Source: Janthinobacterium sp. 67 | GTDB taxonomy: Bacteria; Pseudomonadota; Gammaproteobacteria; Burkholderiales; Burkholderiaceae_D | NCBI RefSeq assembly: GCF_002797895.1 | Contig: NZ_PGES01000001.1 | Coordinates: forward strand, 1,426,001-1,490,000 | Direction: 5' to 3' | Length of the DNA: 64,000 nucleotides | In this document: piece after piece, positions 46,423 through 57,382 of the stretch | Layout of the letters: each line of letters begins with the position of its first letter | Position numbering within the stretch: position 1 is the first letter of the stretch | Made by a program: the position numbers and the translations under genes | The notes under the pieces: generated by a model | What the model saw: the letters and a program-made list of their open reading frames with translations, nothing else | Told to the model about the DNA's origin: nothing | Databases searched by the model: none

Positions 46423-47849
46423 GCGACATGCCTGTGACTGACCGAACCGATTTCCTCGCCGCCTGCCGCGACCTGCTGGGCGAAGCCTACGTACTCACCA
46501 ACGACGCCGACACGGCGCCCTTCCTCACCGACTGGCGCGACCGGTTCACGGGCAAGGCCCTGGCCGTACTGCGCCCCGCCACGGTGGAGCAGGTGGCAGG
46601 CGTGCTGCGCGCCTGCACGCAATGGCAAGTCCCCGTCGTGCCGCAAGGCGGCAACACGGGCCTGGTGCTGGGCAGCATCCCCGACGCGGCCGGCACGGCC
46701 GTCGTGCTGTCGCTGGCGCGCCTGAACGGCATACGCGCGCTCGATCCCGTCAACCGCACCATCACGGTCGATGCGGGCTGCATCCTGCAAACCATCCAGG
46801 AAGCGGCCAGCGCCGCCGGTTGCCTGTTCCCCCTGTCGCTGGCGGCCGAAGGCAGTTGCACCATCGGCGGGAATCTGGCGACGAACGCGGGTGGCACGGC
46901 CGTCCTGCGCTACGGGAATACGCGCGAGCTGTGCCTGGGCCTGGAAGTGGTCACGCCGCAGGGCGAAATCTGGAGCGGTTTGCGCGGCCTGCGCAAGGAC
47001 AATACGGGCTACGATTTGCGCGACCTGTACATCGGCGCCGAGGGCACCCTGGGCGTGATCACGGGCGCCGTCATGAAGTTGCATCCGCAGCCGAAAGCGT
47101 GCATCACGGCGCTGGCCGCCATGCCCTCGCCCGCCCATGCCCTGCGTTTATTAAGCCTGATGCAGGACCATTGCGGCGCCAGCCTGACGGGTTTTGAACT
47201 GATGTCGCAATACTGTCTGCAGCTGGTGGCGGAGCAGTTCCCGCAACTGCCGCGGCCTTTCGCCGATGCGCATGGACAGTACGTGCTGCTGGAATTATCG
47301 AGCAGCCAGTCCGAGGCGCACGCCGTCGAATTGCTGGAAGCGAGCATAGGCGCGGCCCTGGAAGACGAATTGATCGAGGACGCCGTCGTCGCCAGTTCCG
47401 TGGCGCAGTCCGAGGGATTATGGCAGCTGCGCGAACACATCCCCCTGGCGCAGGCGCAGGCGGGCAAGAACATCAAGCACGATATCTCGCTGCCCATTTC
47501 CCGCATCGCCGATTTCATCGCCGTCACGGACGCGGCCCTGGCAACGGCCTTCCCCGGCTGCCAGCTCGTGTGCTTCGGCCACCTGGGCGACGGCAACCTG
47601 CACTACAACGTGGCGCCCCCGGGCGGCATGACGGACCGCGACTTCCTCGCCAACCAGGATGCGATCAACCGCATCGTGCACGACCAGGTCCACGGCTTCG
47701 GCGGCTCGATATCGGCCGAACACGGCATCGGCGCGCTGAAGAAGAACGACCTGGCACGCTACAAGTCGCCGCTGGAACTGCAGCTGATGCGCGCCGTGAA
47801 GCAGGCGCTGGATCCGCAGAACATCATGAATCCGGGGAAGATATTGTGA
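46419..47849 (+). CDS. FAD-binding oxidoreductase (D-2-hydroxyacid/GlcD type)
   Basis: 476 residues of the VAO flavoprotein family: PQGGNTGLVLGSIPD (about 75-89) and LAAEGSCTIGGNLATNAGGTAVLRYGNTRE (about 141-170) bind FAD, YDLRDLYIGAEGTLGVIT follows, and the C-terminal CFGHLGDGNLHYNV has the substrate/metal His residues, ending HGIGALKKNDL...ALDPQNIMNPGKIL. Probably a D-lactate or D-2-hydroxyglutarate dehydrogenase; substrate not decidable. Overlaps DUF2069 by 4 bp and the next gene by 4 bp. Confidence 0.92.
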
Positions 47850-48268
47850 AGCCCTCGTCCCTCCTGCTCATGGCCTTGCTGGCCGGTTCCGCCAGTGCGC
47901 AGGACGTCTACAAATGCGTGCAGGATGGCCAGACCAGCTACAGCGCCACGCCCTGCACGGGCGGCCAGCTACAGATACTGGAAGTGCCTTCGCCACCGCT
48001 TGCCGTCGACAAGGGCGCAGCCACGCGCCAGGAGCGGGTGGCCAGCCAGCTGGAAGCGGCGCGCAAGAAGCAGGAAAATCTGGCTGACCAGGCGCGCGAG
48101 CGGGCCGTCAAACAGAAGGAACTGCATGACAAGCATTGCGCCCAGCTGCGCCTCGACCAGAAATGGGCGGCGCAGGACGCCATCGGCGCGGGCGACAGGA
48201 ACCGCAATGCGGCGCAACTGAAAGCACGGCGTGCCGGCGAACGCCTGGCCGTCGAATGCGGCAATTGA
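47846..48268 (+). CDS. DUF4124 secreted protein
   Basis: 140 residues starting at GTG 47846, which overlaps the FAD oxidase stop (GTGA); GGGGAAG lies 6 nt before. A signal peptide (MKPSSLLLMALLAGSASA) is followed by DVYKCVQDGQTSYSATPC, the DUF4124 domain with its two Cys, and a charged helical region (about 60-130). Periplasmic, unknown role; common in betaproteobacteria. Overlaps the next gene by 13 bp. Confidence 0.88.
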   Translation: MKPSSLLLMALLAGSASAQDVYKCVQDGQTSYSATPCTGGQLQILEVPSPPLAVDKGAATRQERVASQLEAARKKQENLADQARERAVKQKELHDKHCAQLRLDQKWAAQDAIGAGDRNRNAAQLKARRAGERLAVECGN

Positions 48269-50847
48269 GTGCGCCGGCGGCAAATCCGGCGGGTACGCGC
48301 CTGCTGTCGCGCTGGCTGCTGCTGGGCGAATGGCGCTTTCACCCCGTGCGCGCCTTCGTCGCCATCCTCGCCATCGCCATCGGCGTGTCGCTGGGCTTTG
48401 CCATCCATTTGATCAACGCGGCCGCCTTCAATGAATTTTCCACGGCCGTCAAAAGCCTGTCCGGCCAGGCCGACGTGCAGGTGGCCGGGCGCGAAGCGCT
48501 GTTTGACGAAGCCATCTATCCATGGCTGGCGCAGCGCGACGGCGTGGCCGTGGCCTCGCCCGTGCTGGAACTGCAAGCGGGCGTGGCCGGCAAAAAGGAT
48601 GGCGGCCCGCTGCACATCCTGGCGCTCGACGTCTTCCGCGCCGGCTTCATTTCGCCCGACCTGATCGGCTCCCCCGCCGACGGCCAGCCTTTCGACACCC
48701 TGGCCGACGACGCCCTCTTTTTATCGCCGGCCGCCCTGCGCTGGCTGGCCGTGGCCGAGGGCGGCCAGGTCGCGCTGCAATCGGGCACCGGCACGGTATC
48801 CCTGCGCGTGGCCGGTTCGCTGCAGCGCGCGCGCGCCGGCCAGCGCATCGCCGTGATGGATATCGGCGCGGCGCAATGGCGCTTCAACAAACTGGGCAAG
48901 CTGTCGCGCATCGACTTGAAACTGCGCCAGGGCGTCAACCGCGACGCCTTCCAGACCGACTTGAAGCGCGCGCTGGAAGCACAATACCCGGGGCGTTTCC
49001 AGGTAGGCCAGCCCAACGACGAAAACCAGAATAGCCGCAACAATAACCTGAGCCGCGCCTACCGCGTCAACCTGACGGTGCTGGCCCTCGTCGCCCTGTT
49101 TACGGGCGCCTTTTTGGTCTTTTCCACGCAGGCCCTGTCCGTCATCCGCCGCCGCGGCCAGTTCGCGCTGCTGCGCGTGCTGGGCATGGAACGGGGCCAG
49201 TTGCTGCGCCAGATACTGCTGGAGGGCGCCAGCCTCGGCATCGTTGGCGCCGCGCTGGGCATCGCGGGCGGCTACGCCATGGCGGCCGTGGCCCTGCGCT
49301 TTTTCGGCGGCGACCTGGGCGCCGGCTATTTCGCGGGCGTGCAGCCGCAAGTGCAATTCACGCCCGTCGCCGCCTTCGTGTATTTCGCGCTGGGCCTCGG
49401 CGTCGCCCTGCTGGGCTGCGCGGCGCCCGCGCTGGAAGCGGCCCGCGCCGCGCCCGCCATCGCCCTGAAATCGGGCAGCGAGGAAGTCGTGACGACGCGC
49501 CTGGCCAAGACTTGGCCCGCGCTGGCGTGCCTGCTGCTGGCCGGCGCCTTGACTTTCCTGCCGCCCGTGTTCGAGCTGCCCCTGTTCGGCTATCTGTCCA
49601 TCGCCCTGCTGCTGATCGGCGCCATCGCCCTGATGCCGCAGTTGGCGTCCGTCGTCTTCCGCTTGCTGCAGCGTGCCTGGCTACGCACGGAAACGAGCTT
49701 GCACGCACCCGTGCGCAGCCTGACCCTGGCCCGCCTGGCGAACGCCTCGGGCCAGGCCGGCATCGCGCTCGGCGGCGTACTGTCAAGTTTCAGCCTGATG
49801 GTGGCGATGGCCATCATGGTGTCGAGTTTCCGCGTCTCCGTCGACGACTGGCTGCTGCAGATCCTGCCGGCCGACCTGTATGCGCGCACGGCCGCCAGCG
49901 GCGGCACGGCAGGCTTGAACCCGCGCGAGCAGGCGAGCATCACCGCCCTGCCCGGCGTGGCCAGGGTGGATTTCCAGCGCGTGCGTTCGCTGTCTCTGGC
50001 GCCCGACCGCCCCAACGTGGCCTTGCTGGCGCGCCCCGTCAATTTGCAGGACCCGGGCAAGAGCATGGTGCTGGTGGGCGACACCCTGCCCGTGCCAACT
50101 GGCAGCCGGCCCGTGTGGCTGTCCGAAGCGGCGGCCGACCTGTACAACGTCAAGCCTGGCCAGCGCATCGACCTGCCGCTGGCTGGCGGCTTGCACCAGT
50201 TCTATGTTGCCGGCATCTGGCGCGACTACGCGCGTTCGTCCGGCGCCATCCAGATGCCGCTCGACGACTACCGCGCGCTGACGGGCGACATGGACGTGAG
50301 CGACGCGGCCCTGTGGCTGGCCAAGGACGCCACGGGCGACGAGCTGCAGCAGCGCCTGAAAGCCCTGCCGTTTGGCGCCAGCCTGGAAGTGTCGAACCCG
50401 TCGGCCATCCGCGCCCTGAGCCTGCAAATATTCGACCGCAGCTTCGCCGTCACCTATCTGCTGGAAGCCATCGCCATCGTCATCGGCCTGTTCGGCGTGG
50501 CCGCCACGTTCTCCGCGCAGACCCTGGCGCGCGCACGCGAATTCGGCATGCTGCGCCACGTGGGCGTGACGCGCGGGCAGATTTTATCCATCCTGGCGCT
50601 CGAAGGGGGCGCGCTGACGGCGCTGGGCATCGCCACCGGTTTTGTCCTGGGCCTGTTGATCAGCTTTGTGCTCGTCTTCATCGTCAATCCGCAATCATTC
50701 CACTGGACCATGCAGCTGCACCTGCCTTGGCCGCTGATCAGCACCGTGGCCGCCGCCCTGCTGACGGCAGCCGCCGCCACGGCGCTGATCGCGGGCCGCC
50801 AGGCCCTGTCCGCTGGCCCCATCCGCGCCGTCAGGGAGGACTGGTAA
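48256..50847 (+). CDS. FtsX-type ABC transporter permease
   Basis: 863 residues with two FtsX/MacB-like modules: N-terminal helix (about 32-56), a large extracytoplasmic domain, three helices around 270-400 (LTVLALVALFTGAFLVFSTQALSVIRRRGQFALLRVLGMERGQLLRQ), then a second module ending with TYLLEAIAIVIGLFGVAATFSAQTLARAREFGMLRHVGVTRGQIL and further helices to the C-terminus. Such permeases extract lipids or lipoproteins from the inner membrane with a LolD/MacB-type ATPase. No ATPase gene is adjacent. Stop overlaps the AttH gene start (TAATG). Confidence 0.9.
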   Translation: MRQLSAPAANPAGTRLLSRWLLLGEWRFHPVRAFVAILAIAIGVSLGFAIHLINAAAFNEFSTAVKSLSGQADVQVAGREALFDEAIYPWLAQRDGVAVASPVLELQAGVAGKKDGGPLHILALDVFRAGFISPDLIGSPADGQPFDTLADDALFLSPAALRWLAVAEGGQVALQSGTGTVSLRVAGSLQRARAGQRIAVMDIGAAQWRFNKLGKLSRIDLKLRQGVNRDAFQTDLKRALEAQYPGRFQVGQPNDENQNSRNNNLSRAYRVNLTVLALVALFTGAFLVFSTQALSVIRRRGQFALLRVLGMERGQLLRQILLEGASLGIVGAALGIAGGYAMAAVALRFFGGDLGAGYFAGVQPQVQFTPVAAFVYFALGLGVALLGCAAPALEAARAAPAIALKSGSEEVVTTRLAKTWPALACLLLAGALTFLPPVFELPLFGYLSIALLLIGAIALMPQLASVVFRLLQRAWLRTETSLHAPVRSLTLARLANASGQAGIALGGVLSSFSLMVAMAIMVSSFRVSVDDWLLQILPADLYARTAASGGTAGLNPREQASITALPGVARVDFQRVRSLSLAPDRPNVALLARPVNLQDPGKSMVLVGDTLPVPTGSRPVWLSEAAADLYNVKPGQRIDLPLAGGLHQFYVAGIWRDYARSSGAIQMPLDDYRALTGDMDVSDAALWLAKDATGDELQQRLKALPFGASLEVSNPSAIRALSLQIFDRSFAVTYLLEAIAIVIGLFGVAATFSAQTLARAREFGMLRHVGVTRGQILSILALEGGALTALGIATGFVLGLLISFVLVFIVNPQSFHWTMQLHLPWPLISTVAAALLTAAAATALIAGRQALSAGPIRAVREDW

Positions 50848-51923
50848 TGCGCCATATCGCCATCTTGTTGCTTGCGCTGGCCTTGCCTGGCCTGGCCGCG
50901 CCGCCCGCCTTCGCCCCCGTCACGCCGCTGCCAGCCGGCCAGACCCTGCGCATGCCGCAGGACTTCGGCGCCCATCCCGCGTATAAAACGGAATGGTGGT
51001 ACGCCACGGGCTGGGTAAAAACCGCCGGCGGCGAACAACTGGGCTACCAGGTGACCTTCTTTCGCAGCGCGACGGCCACCGATGCGGATAACCCCAGCGC
51101 GTTTGCGCCCAAGCAGCTGATCATCGGCCACGCTGCCCTGTCCGACCCGAAGGTGGGCAAGCTGCTGCACGACGAGAAAAGCGCGCGCGAAGGCTTCGGC
51201 CTGGCCTACGCCAAGGTGGGCGACACGGACGTGAAGCTCGACGACTGGCGCATGCAGCGGCAAAAAGACGGCAGCTATCGGGTCAGCCTGGCCGCACGCG
51301 ACTTCAACTTGCAGCTGACCCTCGCTCCCACCCAGCCCGTGCTGCTGCAGGGCGAGAACGGCTACTCGCGCAAGGGCGCGCTGCCCGCGCAATCGAGTTA
51401 CTACTATAGCGAGCCGCAGCTGCGCACGACGGGCACGATCGCGCGCGCGGGCGGCAAGCCGGAAGCCGTGACGGGCGCCACCTGGCTCGATCACGAGTGG
51501 TCGAGCCAGGTGCTCGACGCGGATGCCAGCGGCTGGAACTGGATAGGCGCCAACCTCGATGACGGCGGCGCGCTGATGGCCTTCCAGATCCGCAGCAAGA
51601 CAGGTGCTAAACTATGGGCGCACTCGACGTGGCGCGATGCGTCCGGCAAGACGACGCAGTTCGCGCCCGGCGACGTCGACTTCACGCCCACGCAGCTGTG
51701 GCGCTCGCCCCGCACGCAGGCCGAATACCCGGTCGCCACCGATATCCGCACGGGCGCGACGCGCTGGCACATCAAGCCGCTGCAGCCGGACCAGGAACTC
51801 GATTCGCGCCGCTCGACGGGGGCCGTGTACTGGGAAGGCGCCGTGACGGTGGAGCGCGACGGCCAGCCGGTGGGCCGCGCCTACCTGGAAATGACGGGCT
51901 ACGTCCAGCCGATGAAGTTGTAA
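50847..51923 (+). CDS. AttH/CrtC-like lipocalin-fold secreted protein
   Basis: 358 residues: signal peptide (MRHIAILLLALALPGLA), then the AttH (hydroxyneurosporene synthase-like) double beta-barrel with TEWWYATGWVK near 50-60 and GATWLDHEWSSQVL near 210-223, the hallmark WWY and DHEW motifs. In other genomes it is encoded with an FtsX permease and an ATPase and may bind or modify the exported lipid. Starts inside the permease stop. ATP-dependent partner is missing here; the next gene encodes a complete half-transporter of a different type. Confidence 0.9.
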   Translation: MRHIAILLLALALPGLAAPPAFAPVTPLPAGQTLRMPQDFGAHPAYKTEWWYATGWVKTAGGEQLGYQVTFFRSATATDADNPSAFAPKQLIIGHAALSDPKVGKLLHDEKSAREGFGLAYAKVGDTDVKLDDWRMQRQKDGSYRVSLAARDFNLQLTLAPTQPVLLQGENGYSRKGALPAQSSYYYSEPQLRTTGTIARAGGKPEAVTGATWLDHEWSSQVLDADASGWNWIGANLDDGGALMAFQIRSKTGAKLWAHSTWRDASGKTTQFAPGDVDFTPTQLWRSPRTQAEYPVATDIRTGATRWHIKPLQPDQELDSRRSTGAVYWEGAVTVERDGQPVGRAYLEMTGYVQPMKL

Positions 51924-51959
51924 GCACGACCAAATACAGTAAAAACTAAGCGAAAAACA

Positions 51960-53813
<1,854 letters not shown>

Positions 53814-53825
53814 ACACGACTCGCC

Positions 53826-54500
53826 ATGAACGCCTTATTCCACGCCAACCTGGGCATCACCGATTTCTGGACCTTTTTACTGGGGACCATCTTCATCGTC
53901 ATCCTGCCCGGCCCCAACTCCATGTACGTGCTGTCGGTGGCCGCCCAGCGGGGCGTGCGGCCCGCCTACCAGGGCGCCTTCGGCATCTTCGCCGGTGACC
54001 TGATACTGATGGTGCTGTCGGCATGCGGCGTGGCCTCCCTGCTGAAAGCCAGCCCGGCCCTGTTCTATGTCGTGAAATACATCGGTGCGGCCTATCTGGG
54101 CTGGATCGGCCTGCAAATGCTGATAGGCTGCTGGCGCAAGCTGCGCGCGCCCGCGCCGGCCGACGGTGAAGGGCCTGTGGCGCCAGCGCCCGTGAAAGAA
54201 AGCAATCCGTTCCGCAAGGCGCTGATCATCAGCCTGATGAATCCGAAAGCCATTTTGTTCTTCATCTCGTTTTTCATCCAGTTCGTCGATCCGGCCTTCA
54301 GCAACCCCGTGCTGTCCTTCGTCGGCCTGGGCCTGATTTGCCAGGTGATCAGTTTTAGCTACCTGACGGCCATTATCTTTGTCGGCGCCCGCCTGGCCGA
54401 CACCTTCCGCCGCCGTCGCCGCCTGTCGGCCGGCATGGGCGGCGGCGTGGGCGCCATGTTCATCGGCTTTGGCGCGAAACTGGCCACGGCCACCTTGTAA
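53826..54500 (+). CDS. leuE: LysE-family amino acid exporter (LeuE-like)
   Basis: 224 residues, about six transmembrane helices. TFLLGTIFIVILPGPNSMYVLSVAAQRG (about 16-43), GDLILMVLSACGVASLLK and ALIISLMNPKAILFFISFFIQFVDP (about 137-161) match LysE/RhtB exporters and E. coli LeuE in particular, which exports leucine and related amino acids. The exact substrate is uncertain. Twelve nt after the ABC gene and 10 nt before the threonine aldolase. Confidence 0.85.
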   Translation: MNALFHANLGITDFWTFLLGTIFIVILPGPNSMYVLSVAAQRGVRPAYQGAFGIFAGDLILMVLSACGVASLLKASPALFYVVKYIGAAYLGWIGLQMLIGCWRKLRAPAPADGEGPVAPAPVKESNPFRKALIISLMNPKAILFFISFFIQFVDPAFSNPVLSFVGLGLICQVISFSYLTAIIFVGARLADTFRRRRRLSAGMGGGVGAMFIGFGAKLATATL

Positions 54501-54510
54501 GGAAAACACC

Positions 54511-55602
54511 GTGAACGAGCTTGAACTGCGCCAGCGCTGCCACACCGTCCTGCCCGGCCACCGCCAGCCCACGCCAGCGGCCACCTTCGCCGCCATGGCC
54601 GCCTGGTGCGACGCCAACGCTGTTGCGCACGATACCTACGGCGAAGGCGCGCTGATCGAACAGTTCGAGAACAAGATCGCCAGCCTGCTCGGTTTCGAGG
54701 CGGCCGTATTCTGCATCACGGGCACGATGACGCAAGTGACGGCCCTGCGCCTGGCCTGCCAGGACCGCGGTTCGCGCCTGGTGGCGCTGCACCCGACTTC
54801 GCACATCCTGCGCCACGAGCGGGGCAATCATGAATTGCTCGACCACTTCAAGGGCTTGATACTGGGCGACCCGCACCGTCCGTGGACGGTGGACGACTTG
54901 CGCGCCGTGCCCGATGCGCTGGGCGCCGCGCAGGTCGAACTGCCAATGCGCGAGATCGGCGGCCAGTGCCCGTCATGGGATGAATTGAACGACATCAAGC
55001 GGCACTGCCGCGAACACAATATCCATCTGCACATGGATGGCGCGCGCCTGTGGGAAGCGCAAGCCGGTTTCGACCAGTCCCTGCCCGCCATCTGCGGCGG
55101 CTTTGACTCCGTCTATGTGTCGCTGTACAAGGGCATCGGCGGCCTCGGCGGCGCCGTGCTGGCGGGCAGCCGCCCCTTTGTCGAACGGGCGCGCGAATGG
55201 TTCCGCCGCCAGGGCGGCAACATCGTGCACCGCACGCCCTACGTGGTGGCCGCCGCCATGCAGTTCGACGCGCGCATGGCCGCCATGCCGCGCTATTTCG
55301 CGCGCACGCAGTGGCTGTACGCGCTGCTGCGCGACTTCCCGGCGATTGCCGTCAATCCCGCCGCCCCGCAAGCCAACATGCTGCACCTGCACTTGCCCGT
55401 CTCGCGCGAGCGGGCCATCGCCATCCGCAACCAGGTGGCGCAAGACCACGGCATCTGGCTGTTCGGCCGCGCCAGCCACGCCGCCCTGCCCGGGCACAGC
55501 GTGGTGGAGTGGTATGTGGGAGATAACTTGCTGGACCTGCCCGACGACACCGTGCGGCTGGCCTTGACCCTGCTGGACCAGGCCATGCGCATCAAAGCCT
55601 GA
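54511..55602 (+). CDS. ltaE: Low-specificity threonine aldolase-like PLP enzyme
   Basis: 363 residues from GTG 54511 (AAGGA 7 nt upstream). Beta-eliminating lyase/threonine aldolase family: HDTYGEGALIEQFENKIASLLGFEAAVF (about 37-64), HLHMDGARLWEA (Asp-Ala-Arg PLP site, about 172-182) and Schiff-base Lys207 in SLYKGIGGLGG. It cleaves threonine or related beta-hydroxy amino acids to glycine and an aldehyde. An amino acid exporter immediately upstream hints at joint amino acid handling. Followed by a repeat and a terminator. Confidence 0.85.
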   Translation: MNELELRQRCHTVLPGHRQPTPAATFAAMAAWCDANAVAHDTYGEGALIEQFENKIASLLGFEAAVFCITGTMTQVTALRLACQDRGSRLVALHPTSHILRHERGNHELLDHFKGLILGDPHRPWTVDDLRAVPDALGAAQVELPMREIGGQCPSWDELNDIKRHCREHNIHLHMDGARLWEAQAGFDQSLPAICGGFDSVYVSLYKGIGGLGGAVLAGSRPFVERAREWFRRQGGNIVHRTPYVVAAAMQFDARMAAMPRYFARTQWLYALLRDFPAIAVNPAAPQANMLHLHLPVSRERAIAIRNQVAQDHGIWLFGRASHAALPGHSVVEWYVGDNLLDLPDDTVRLALTLLDQAMRIKA

Positions 55603-55607
55603 ACAAC

Positions 55608-55661
55608 GTAGGTCGACGTAGGTCGGGGTAGGTCGGCTTAGCGCGCAGCGCGTAAGCCGAC
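55608..55661. repeat. GTAGGTCGG-type repeat (family A), single copy
   Basis: Three tandem GTAGGTCG units at 10-bp spacing (55608-55635) run into one hairpin GGTCGGCTTAGCGCG, CA, GCGCGTAAGCCGAC (55631-55661). Same core as the copies at 24.1 and 31.4 kb. Confidence 0.8.
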
Positions 55662-55680
55662 AACACCACAGTCGTGACCA

Positions 55681-55706
55681 AAAAAAGCGCCCGAAGGCGC
55701 TTTTTT
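55681..55706 (-). terminator. Bidirectional terminator
   Basis: AAAAAAGCGCC, loop CGAA, GGCGCTTTTTT. Perfect 11-bp stem with T runs on both strands; ends both the threonine aldolase transcript and the convergent fadL-type gene. Confidence 0.9.
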
Positions 55707-55742
55707 CATTTCATGGCGGCCGGGTTGGCCGCCACTACCTGC

Positions 55743-57185
55743 TTAGAACTTGTAGTTGTAAGCGAGACCGATCAACTGCATGCGGGTCTTGAACAGGCCC
55801 TTGGTGGTTTCACCGTTGCCGGTGCAGCCAGCCATCACCGGCGAGCAGTCATTCTTGTAGTTGACTTCAGCATCCTTGAAGTCGATGTAGCTGTAGGCCA
55901 GGTCGATCGAGGAATTGGCGTTCAGCTTCCAGTTCGCGCCGATCGAGTACTGCATGCGGTCGCTGTCCGGCAGCGCCGGGTGGCGCAGTTCGGCGCTGCG
56001 TACTGGCGCCTGGTCGTGGGCGATACCGGCGCGCAGCATCAGGTTTTCGCTGTACTTGTAGTTGGTACCCAGCGAGACGCGGTAGGTGTCTTTCCACTGC
56101 TGGCGGATGCGTTCGGCGCCTTCGGCCGTCGGCGGGAACTGGATGTCCAGGTTCTGCAGGCGCGAAGTGCGGGTCCAGGTGACGTCGCCCATCAAGGCCC
56201 ATTTATCATCCATCTGATGGAAGGCGTTGACCGACAGGGTTTCCGGCGTGCGCAATTCCACCAGCGCTTCCGAATTGACCTTGTTCGACGCCTTGGCGAT
56301 GAAGGCGTTCACGGCGGGATTGCTCGTCACTTGCGAGAAGTCCCAGATGGTGCTGCCCTTGAGCTTGTGCGAAATCGACGAACGGTAAGCGATACCGAAA
56401 CGCGTGCCTTCGTTCAGCTGGTACAGATAGCCCAGGTTGAAGCCGAAGCCCCAGTCGTGGCCATCCATCGAGGCGTGACCATCCTTGATCGGGCCTTGCA
56501 GCGCGGCGCCGGCAGCTTGCGCCGCGGCCAGGCCCTGGGTCTTGGCGATATTGGCCAGGAAGGCCTGCGATGCGCCAGGCGCGAACTTGCCCAGGTAGGC
56601 GACCGAACCCGGCACGTCCACGCCCTGGCCCAGTTCCGCCTTCATGTATTCGGCCGTCACGCCGAAACCGAACGAGTGGTGCTGGTCCAGCTTGAACGAT
56701 ACGGAAGGATTCAGGGCGATGGCTTCGAGCTTGATGTTGGTGATCGCGTAGCGGCCAAACCAGTCATTGCCGTAGTCGAGCTTGGCGCCATACGGCACGA
56801 ACAGGCCAGCGCCCACGGTCCATTGATCATTGATTTTCTTGCTGGCGTACAGCGCAGGCGCGAACACGGCGTCCGGCGCGTAATCCTTGGTTGCCGCGTA
56901 AGGCGTGCGATTGCCCGGGAAGAAAGGCTTTGAGCCCGAATCCGCGTAGGTCGAGTGGGGAACAACGAGGGTGCCGCCGCCGACGAACTGCGTGCCTTCC
57001 AGGCGCGACATGCCGGCCGGGTTGTAGAAAATGGTCGATGCGTCGCCCGCTTCGGCACCGCTGGCATCGGCCGTGCCCTGGGCGGAAACGCTTTGCGAGC
57101 CGAAACGGTAGCCCGACGCTTGTGCGGTGGAAGAGATGCCGGCGAACGCGGCAACGATCAGGAGGGGCAGATATTTATGTTTCAA
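55743..57185 (-). CDS. fadL: FadL/OmpP1/TodX-type outer-membrane porin
   Basis: 480 residues: signal peptide (MKHKYLPLLIVAAFAGISSTAQA), mature SGYRFGSQSVSAQGTADASGAEAGDASTIFYNPAGMSRL with the NPAG motif (about 55-58) of the FadL hatch, and a C-terminal aromatic end (LIGLAYNYKF) as required for barrel insertion. Imports long-chain fatty acids or hydrophobic compounds across the outer membrane. A perfect TetR/PsrA-like palindrome lies 141-154 bp upstream at the expected -35, suggesting fatty-acid-responsive repression. Confidence 0.9.
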   Translation of the reverse strand: MKHKYLPLLIVAAFAGISSTAQASGYRFGSQSVSAQGTADASGAEAGDASTIFYNPAGMSRLEGTQFVGGGTLVVPHSTYADSGSKPFFPGNRTPYAATKDYAPDAVFAPALYASKKINDQWTVGAGLFVPYGAKLDYGNDWFGRYAITNIKLEAIALNPSVSFKLDQHHSFGFGVTAEYMKAELGQGVDVPGSVAYLGKFAPGASQAFLANIAKTQGLAAAQAAGAALQGPIKDGHASMDGHDWGFGFNLGYLYQLNEGTRFGIAYRSSISHKLKGSTIWDFSQVTSNPAVNAFIAKASNKVNSEALVELRTPETLSVNAFHQMDDKWALMGDVTWTRTSRLQNLDIQFPPTAEGAERIRQQWKDTYRVSLGTNYKYSENLMLRAGIAHDQAPVRSAELRHPALPDSDRMQYSIGANWKLNANSSIDLAYSYIDFKDAEVNYKNDCSPVMAGCTGNGETTKGLFKTRMQLIGLAYNYKF

Positions 57186-57325
57186 TTTAGTCTCTCTTTA
57201 TTATATGAAGGTCTTCGGCATACTGTCGCGGGCGTCTCAAGCTGCCCCGTCTTGCGCTTTTCTTGCCGCCGTGAACTCCAATTCACTGACGGCATGAGCG
57301 AAGCATATAATATTTTTTAGAAAAA

Positions 57326-57339
57326 AGCGAACGTTCGCT
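57326..57339 (-). promoter_or_regulatory. 14-bp palindrome, probable TetR/PsrA-type operator
   Basis: AGCGAAC followed directly by GTTCGCT, flanked by A/T tracts. Overlaps a plausible -35 (TTCGCT) 17 nt before an ATATGC/TATTAT-like -10 on the minus strand, directed at fadL. Confidence 0.55.
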
Positions 57340-57382
57340 CTTTTTATGAAACGGCGTTGTTTTTCTCGCTGAATACGGCGTT

